A DNA stretch of 64,000 nucleotides. It comes from Nitrincola salilacus (GTDB lineage: Bacteria; Pseudomonadota; Gammaproteobacteria; Pseudomonadales; Balneatricaceae). This document shows positions 59,823 to 64,000 of this stretch, in pieces. The translations under genes and the position numbers were made by a program. The notes under the pieces are model-generated. The model was not told where the DNA came from. It did no database searches and was given only the letters and a program-made list of their open reading frames with translations. Position 1 is the first letter of the stretch. Each line of letters begins with the position of its first letter. The stretch lies in the NCBI RefSeq assembly GCF_046271865.1, contig NZ_CP176580.1:868001-932000 (forward strand), in the 5' to 3' direction.

Positions 59823-60578
59823 GTGTGTCCAGATTCCGTGAACTCGAATCAAGCTAACCTCAAGGTGCTGTCGGGCTCTGTACAGCAAGCGTTGCAGAAA
59901 ATCCTTCATCCGGAAGAGCGTGTGCTGTGGGCTGGCAAGCCGGTGCAGGGCGCGGCTTGGGGCGACATGATGCCCGCAGCAGCCGAAAGCCGGTGGGTTC
60001 GGGCAGTGTTCTTTACCATTTTGGCCACAGCTGCGCTTTGTCTGCTCGCCTTTTTCTTGTTGATTGTGGTCGGGGGATTTGTCGTGGACCTGCGGCGAGG
60101 CAAGATCGGCTCGTCTGATATCTTCTGGTTGTTGCTTTTTCTGCCCGTGATGCTCTGGATGGCATGGCAAATGCTGTTGATGGTCATCTATCCATTGTTG
60201 TCAATCCGTCAGGCCCGCAACCGCAGTTATGTGCTTACCGATCATCGAGCAGTGACGGCCCGTGAGAAATCAGGCGATGTGCAACTGGAACTGGTCGAGC
60301 TTGGCACTGTTGGAGAGCCATCGCTGGCCCGCTTGCGCAAGGACGGTGTTGGAGACGTGGTTTTTGGGGGCTTCGTCGTCCGTTGGTACACCGGCGATGG
60401 TGGAACGGACGTTGACACCCACATCGATACCGGCTTTACCGCTTGCCCGGAGGCCGAGAGAGTCATTGCTCTGTTTACCGAAGCCCGCGCTGAACGTCGC
60501 AGAACCTACGAGCGCGAGGTGATTGAAGAAATGGGTCGAGATTATCAAGGTTATCTACGCCGTACCGGGCGGCTATGA
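59823..60578 (+). CDS. Membrane protein with bacterial PH-like domain
   Basis: This protein of about 250 residues has two membrane segments (AVFFTILATAALCLLAFFLL; FWLLLFLPVMLWMAWQMLLM) and then a PH-like domain (RQARNRSYVLTDHRAVTARE ... LELVELGTVGEPSLARL). The N-terminal phrase LHPEERVLWAGKPVQG is usual in such proteins. GTG 59823 after AAAGGAG is the likeliest start, with GTG 59838 as the alternative. Function is unknown. Confidence 0.75.
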   Translation: MCPDSVNSNQANLKVLSGSVQQALQKILHPEERVLWAGKPVQGAAWGDMMPAAAESRWVRAVFFTILATAALCLLAFFLLIVVGGFVVDLRRGKIGSSDIFWLLLFLPVMLWMAWQMLLMVIYPLLSIRQARNRSYVLTDHRAVTAREKSGDVQLELVELGTVGEPSLARLRKDGVGDVVFGGFVVRWYTGDGGTDVDTHIDTGFTACPEAERVIALFTEARAERRRTYEREVIEEMGRDYQGYLRRTGRL

Positions 60579-60654
60579 GTGTTTAGCCATAAAGAGAGTT
60601 GCCGCCCAATATCAAGTCCTGAGCCAGTGATCCTACTTCGTCTGTTATCGTTGG

Positions 60655-60900
60655 ATGACCTATAAGCTGCGGTTTCTTCCTGCAGCTCTGAAGGAATGGG
60701 AAAAGCTTGGCGCTTCTATCAGGAGTCAATTCAAGAATAAGCTGGCAGAGCGACTGGAAAATCCCAGAGTGCCTGCGGATAAGTTAAGCGGTTACGATTC
60801 GGTGTACAAAATTAAGCTTCGTTCCGCTGGATATCGATTAGCGTACGAATTTGTGGATGACGAGTTGATTATCTATGTGCTTGCCTGTGCGGCACGCTAG
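60655..60900 (+). CDS. RelE-family toxin, orphan and shortened at the C-terminus
   Basis: This 81-residue protein (MTYKLRFLPAALKEWEKLGA, DKLSGYDSVYKIKLRSAGYR, LAYEFVDDELIIYVLACAAR) is a clear RelE core. The usual ending of about 12 residues after the last strand, which holds catalytic residues in RelE, is absent. No antitoxin gene precedes it. It is probably inactive. It is the last island gene before the backbone. Confidence 0.85.
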   Translation: MTYKLRFLPAALKEWEKLGASIRSQFKNKLAERLENPRVPADKLSGYDSVYKIKLRSAGYRLAYEFVDDELIIYVLACAAR

Positions 60901-60995
60901 ATCAGGCCACTAAATGCTGCATAATCCATTTGAACCACCTCTTGTGGTATATTAGCGCGCATTGTTCAATCACTTTTCGCGGTAACTCCAGTCCG

Positions 60996-61679
60996 ATGAC
61001 GCAACGCACCAAAATCGAGCCCGAGCTCAAGCCTGCCTCAGATACTGCCAAACCGGCAGCCACCAAGCCCAAACGCCGTTCACGCGCTGTGATTGAGCAG
61101 CAGATTCTGTCTGCCGCTGAGGATGTGTTTGCGCAGTTCGGATTTCAGGGCGCTGCCATTGACGCCATCGCTGAGCGAGCAGGCATCTCCAAGCAGAACA
61201 TGTTGTATTACTTCCCCTCCAAGGAAGTGCTGTATCAGCGCGTGTTGCAGAATATCGTGGATCTCTGGCTGGACAAGATGACTCTGCTGGAGCAGGCAGG
61301 GGATGAGCCCAGAACCATGATGACCAACTATATCCGTGGCAAGATCGAGCTGTCACAGGAGCATCCCAACGGCTCTAAAGTCTTTGCCAACGAGATTATC
61401 AATGGTGCGGATCGCCTCAAGGAGTATCTGCGTGATCGCCTGCTGCCTCAGCTTGAGGCCGATGTGGTGCTGATCCGGCAGTGGATAGCCGAAGGCAAGA
61501 TCAACGATATCGATCCTTATCATCTGTTTTTCATGATATGGGCTTCCACCCAGACCTATGCCGATTTCTCGACCCAGATTGAGATGGTACTCGGTAAGCC
61601 TGCCCTGCAGCAGCAGGACTATGACAAGGCCAGTGAGTTTTTGATTGAGCTGGTGTTGAAAGGCACAGGCATGACCTGA
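60996..61679 (+). CDS. TetR-family regulator, RutR-like
   Basis: This 227-residue protein has an N-terminal TetR helix-turn-helix (SAAEDVFAQFGFQGAAIDAI, AERAGISKQNMLYYFPSKEV) and a C-terminal domain close to RutR (DIDPYHLFFMIWASTQTYAD). RutR senses pyrimidines in E. coli. ATG 60996 gives the best start. Two palindromes of RutR type lie between this gene and cofG, so it probably controls cofGH, its own gene, or both. Confidence 0.85.
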   Translation: MTQRTKIEPELKPASDTAKPAATKPKRRSRAVIEQQILSAAEDVFAQFGFQGAAIDAIAERAGISKQNMLYYFPSKEVLYQRVLQNIVDLWLDKMTLLEQAGDEPRTMMTNYIRGKIELSQEHPNGSKVFANEIINGADRLKEYLRDRLLPQLEADVVLIRQWIAEGKINDIDPYHLFFMIWASTQTYADFSTQIEMVLGKPALQQQDYDKASEFLIELVLKGTGMT

Positions 61680-61705
61680 AGCGAACGCACAGATACGTTA
61701 CACAG

Positions 61706-61731
61706 AAGCCGGTTTGATACCGGCTTTTTTT
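61706..61731 (+). terminator. Rho-independent terminator after the TetR gene
   Basis: Stem AAGCCGG/CCGGCTT with a 7-base loop followed by TTTTTT. It separates the regulator from cofG, which therefore needs its own promoter. Confidence 0.85.
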
Positions 61732-61747
61732 ATGTGTGAAAAAATGT

Positions 61748-61763
61748 TTGACCGATTGGTAAA
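61748..61763. promoter_or_regulatory. Candidate RutR-type operator 1 upstream of cofG
   Basis: TTGACCGATTGGTAAA is close to the RutR consensus TTGACCANNTGGTCAA. It lies 33 bases, about three helical turns, from operator 2. Confidence 0.65.
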
Positions 61764-61780
61764 AATATGGATAGTATGTA

Positions 61781-61796
61781 TTTACCAAATGGTAAA
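61781..61796. promoter_or_regulatory. Candidate RutR-type operator 2 upstream of cofG
   Basis: TTTACCAAATGGTAAA is a palindrome of the same shape as the RutR consensus. It lies about 130 bases before cofG. Binding by the TetR protein next door is inferred. Confidence 0.7.
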
Positions 61797-61928
61797 AAAT
61801 AATAAATCAGTTTGGCCAGAGTGCCGCTGAACAGAAACATCCGCCCCTCGAAAATAAACAACAGGGCACTTCGAAAAACCGTGCAGTAGGTTTTTAGATG
61901 TGTCCAATAATACGCGGGAGAGATTGCC

Positions 61929-63059
61929 ATGTTATCCAGAGACCAGGCTATCAGCCTTGAAGGCGTCAGTGCAGATGCGCTGCAGCAACTGCGCGACCAA
62001 GCCTGCGCCCTGCGCGATCTGCACTGGGGTGATCGCATCACCTACTCGCGTAAAGTTTTCGTACCTCTGACCAACATGTGCCGCGATACCTGCGGTTACT
62101 GCACCTTCGTTAAACACCCCGACCATCCTCAAGCACGCATCATGACACCCGATCAGGTGATGGCCGTGGTGCATGAAGGTGAGCGTATGGGTTGCAAGGA
62201 GGTGCTGTTCAGCCTGGGTGAGAAGCCAGAGCTGCGTTATCCACAGGCGCGTGAGGCATTAGCGCAGTTAGGCTACACCTCGATGGTCGATTATCTGCAC
62301 GACATGTGTGAGCGGGTGATCAATGAAAGCAGCCTGCTGCCACATGTTAATGCCGGTACGCTGTCATCCGAAGATATCCGCAAATTAAAACCGGTCAGTG
62401 CCAGCATGGGGATGATGCTGGAGAACGTCAGCCGTCGTCTGCTGGTCAAGGGTGAAGCGCACTATGCCTGCCCAGATAAGGTGCCGGTGCAGCGATTGCG
62501 TACGCTGGAGCGTGCCGGGCGCCAAAATGTACCTTTCACCACGGGCATCCTGATCGGTATCGGTGAGAACTGGACCGAGCGAGTCGACAGCCTGATCGCC
62601 ATCAACGAGATCCATCAGCGTTATGGCCATATCCAGGAGGTGATCGTACAGAACTTCTGTGCCAAGCCCGGCACTGCGATGGCCAACTCACCCGAGCCGG
62701 ATCTCGACGATATGCTGCGTACCCTGGCGGTGGCGCGGCTGCTGCTCGATCCCTCTATCAGCCTGCAGGCACCACCGAATCTTCAGCAGCGCTACAGTGC
62801 CTATCTCAACTCCGGGATCAATGACTGGGGCGGTATCTCCCCCTTGACGCTGGATCATATCAATCCTGAAAAAGCCTGGCCCCAGATCGCTCAACTTGCA
62901 ACAGCCACTGCCGCCTGTGGGCACCGTCTGCAGGAGCGGCTGGCAGTCTATCCCCAGTATCAGAATCTACCGGAGCGTTACTTCCTGCCCCGTGTGGCTG
63001 AGCGGGTGGAGCAGATCGCCCGGGTCGATGGTCTGGCATCGGTGCAGTACTGCCAGTAG
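61929..63059 (+). CDS. cofG: FO synthase subunit 1 (CofG)
   Basis: This 376-residue radical SAM enzyme acts with CofH to make FO, the deazaflavin chromophore of coenzyme F420, from tyrosine and the flavin precursor 5-amino-6-ribitylamino-uracil. The cluster motif CRDTCGYC lies near residue 52 (VPLTNMCRDTCGYCTFVKHP). Family segments are LFSLGEKPELRYP, LLPHVNAGTLSSEDIRKLKP, VPFTTGILIGIGENWTER and INDWGGISPLTLDHINPEKA. GGGAGAG precedes the ATG. cofH follows 55 bases later. F420 genes are uncommon in gammaproteobacteria. Confidence 0.94.
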   Translation: MLSRDQAISLEGVSADALQQLRDQACALRDLHWGDRITYSRKVFVPLTNMCRDTCGYCTFVKHPDHPQARIMTPDQVMAVVHEGERMGCKEVLFSLGEKPELRYPQAREALAQLGYTSMVDYLHDMCERVINESSLLPHVNAGTLSSEDIRKLKPVSASMGMMLENVSRRLLVKGEAHYACPDKVPVQRLRTLERAGRQNVPFTTGILIGIGENWTERVDSLIAINEIHQRYGHIQEVIVQNFCAKPGTAMANSPEPDLDDMLRTLAVARLLLDPSISLQAPPNLQQRYSAYLNSGINDWGGISPLTLDHINPEKAWPQIAQLATATAACGHRLQERLAVYPQYQNLPERYFLPRVAERVEQIARVDGLASVQYCQ

Positions 63060-63114
63060 GTATCTAGTGGCTATCGAGCCAAGGCACACGCATACAGTTT
63101 TCAAGGAGAGCATC

Positions 63115-64000
63115 ATGGGTATTTTCGAACAGCAACACGTTATTGCCAGAGGCCCCCGCAGTGTGGATATGCAGGCACGCCTTGGCAGTGGTATTCATGC
63201 CCGGTTGGCGCAGATCAACCCTCAAGTGAGCCATATACTGGCACGGGCGCTGGAGGGGGAAGAGATATCCGAAGCCGAGGCGGTGGTGCTGTTTAATACT
63301 CAAGGTGCTGAGCTGGATGCACTGGTCGCCACGGCCGATCTGGTTCGTCAGCAGGCGGTCGGAGATCGCGGTAGCTTTGTTATCACGCGCAATATCAACT
63401 TCACCAACGTCTGCTACATGGGCTGCAAATTCTGCGGCTTTGCCAAGCGCAAGGGCGATGCCGATGCTGAGCTGTTGTCGATGGAGGAGGTGGCCAAACG
63501 GGCGCAGGAAGCCTGGGATCGCGGCGCCAGCGAAGTCTGCATTCAGGGCGGTCTGCATCCCAATATCGATGGCAGCCACTATCGTAATATCCTCAAGGCG
63601 ATCAAGCAGCAGGTGCCGGATATGCATATCCATGCCTTCTCGCCCTTTGAAATCTGGTTCGGTGCACACAAGAACAAAGTGACCACGGCTGAATTTATTC
63701 AGGACCTGATTGATCACGGCCTGGGCTCCATGCCGGGCACTGCAGCCGAGATTCTGGATGTCGAGATCCGCCAGCAGCTCACCAAAGACAAGCTGACCAC
63801 TGAACAGTGGGTTGAGATCATCACCACGGCCCATCAACTCGGGCTGCCGACCACTTCGACGATCATGTATGGCCATATTGATGAGCCACGTCATTGGGCG
63901 GCGCATATTGCCCTGCTGCGCGATATTCAGAAGCGTACCGGCGGCTTTACTGAGTTTGTGCCGCTGGGCTTTGTGCATTACGAGTCGCCGCTCTTCACCG
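63115..64000 (+). CDS. cofH: FO synthase subunit 2 (CofH), 3' end outside window
   Basis: This is the second radical SAM subunit of FO synthase. About 295 residues are visible. The cluster motif is CYMGCKFC (ITRNINFTNVCYMGCKFCGF, near residue 105). Typical segments are EVCIQGGLHPNIDG, IHAFSPFEIWFGA, GLGSMPGTAAEILDVEIRQQ and TSTIMYGHIDEPRHW. AAGGAGAG precedes the ATG at 63115. The reading frame is open to the window edge, so the rest, and any F420 side-chain genes, lie beyond base 64000. Confidence 0.95.
   Translation, partial: MGIFEQQHVIARGPRSVDMQARLGSGIHARLAQINPQVSHILARALEGEEISEAEAVVLFNTQGAELDALVATADLVRQQAVGDRGSFVITRNINFTNVCYMGCKFCGFAKRKGDADAELLSMEEVAKRAQEAWDRGASEVCIQGGLHPNIDGSHYRNILKAIKQQVPDMHIHAFSPFEIWFGAHKNKVTTAEFIQDLIDHGLGSMPGTAAEILDVEIRQQLTKDKLTTEQWVEIITTAHQLGLPTTSTIMYGHIDEPRHWAAHIALLRDIQKRTGGFTEFVPLGFVHYESPLFT

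Noticed and set aside
1..64000. CRISPR arrays, tRNA or rRNA genes
   Set aside because: No regularly spaced identical repeats and no cloverleaf or rRNA sequence were recognised by eye. A covariance search would be needed to exclude unusual tRNAs.

Overview
The window looks like a chromosomal segment of a gammaproteobacterium, probably a marine or halophilic Oceanospirillales-type organism. This is inferred from Enterobacteria-like but divergent GlcDEF/GlcC, Gcl/Hyi/GlxR, type II pyruvate kinase, TypA, GlnA-NtrBC and TrmL. I cannot name a genus. I see no rRNA, tRNA, CRISPR array or integron integrase.

Bases 1-12000 are a coherent C2-acid module. GlcDEF oxidises glycolate to glyoxylate and is read leftwards. 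It is divergent from its regulator GlcC, with two palindromic operators between them. A LysR regulator is divergent from gcl-hyi-glxR-pyk-glycerate kinase, which carries glyoxylate through tartronate semialdehyde and glycerate to 2-phosphoglycerate, and then PEP to pyruvate.

Bases 12140-15920 hold a tandem duplication of about 1.9 kb. Each unit carries a large protein with a glycine/alanine-rich hydrophobic C-terminus and a small membrane protein, plus a copied piece of the dtd 3' end. The pattern of change between the copies resembles a diversifying toxin-immunity pair. Housekeeping genes follow: dtd, pip, typA, glnA (sigma-54/NtrC promoter), ntrB, ntrC and trmL.

From about 24400 to 60900 the window is a long accessory island. 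It has an attC-like gene-cassette array, with small unrelated ORFs separated by imperfect palindromes. The array is invaded by IS4, IS1634, ISAs1, IS110/IS1111, IS1182, IS66, IS91 and IS3 elements or fragments and by group II introns, several of them sitting at attC sites. Cargo includes two copies of one YefM-YoeB toxin-antitoxin cassette, a CopG/ParE pair, an HNH protein, a NYN-domain nuclease, DUF6338, DUF2513, DUF2726 and DUF3024 proteins, and a GC-rich block with a truncated globin and a TPR protein.

The most striking cargo, at 32869-38102, is six genes in a row. Four encode TIR or TIR-like (MTH538/ThsB-like) proteins, one a SLOG-patatin fusion, and one a stand-alone SLOG protein. By analogy with Thoeris, TIR enzymes could make an NAD-derived signal that a SLOG domain senses. 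Here the SLOG domain is joined to a phospholipase rather than to SIR2.

From 60996 the host backbone resumes with a RutR-like TetR regulator, two RutR-type operators, and cofG-cofH for the deazaflavin (FO) chromophore of F420. cofH runs off the window.
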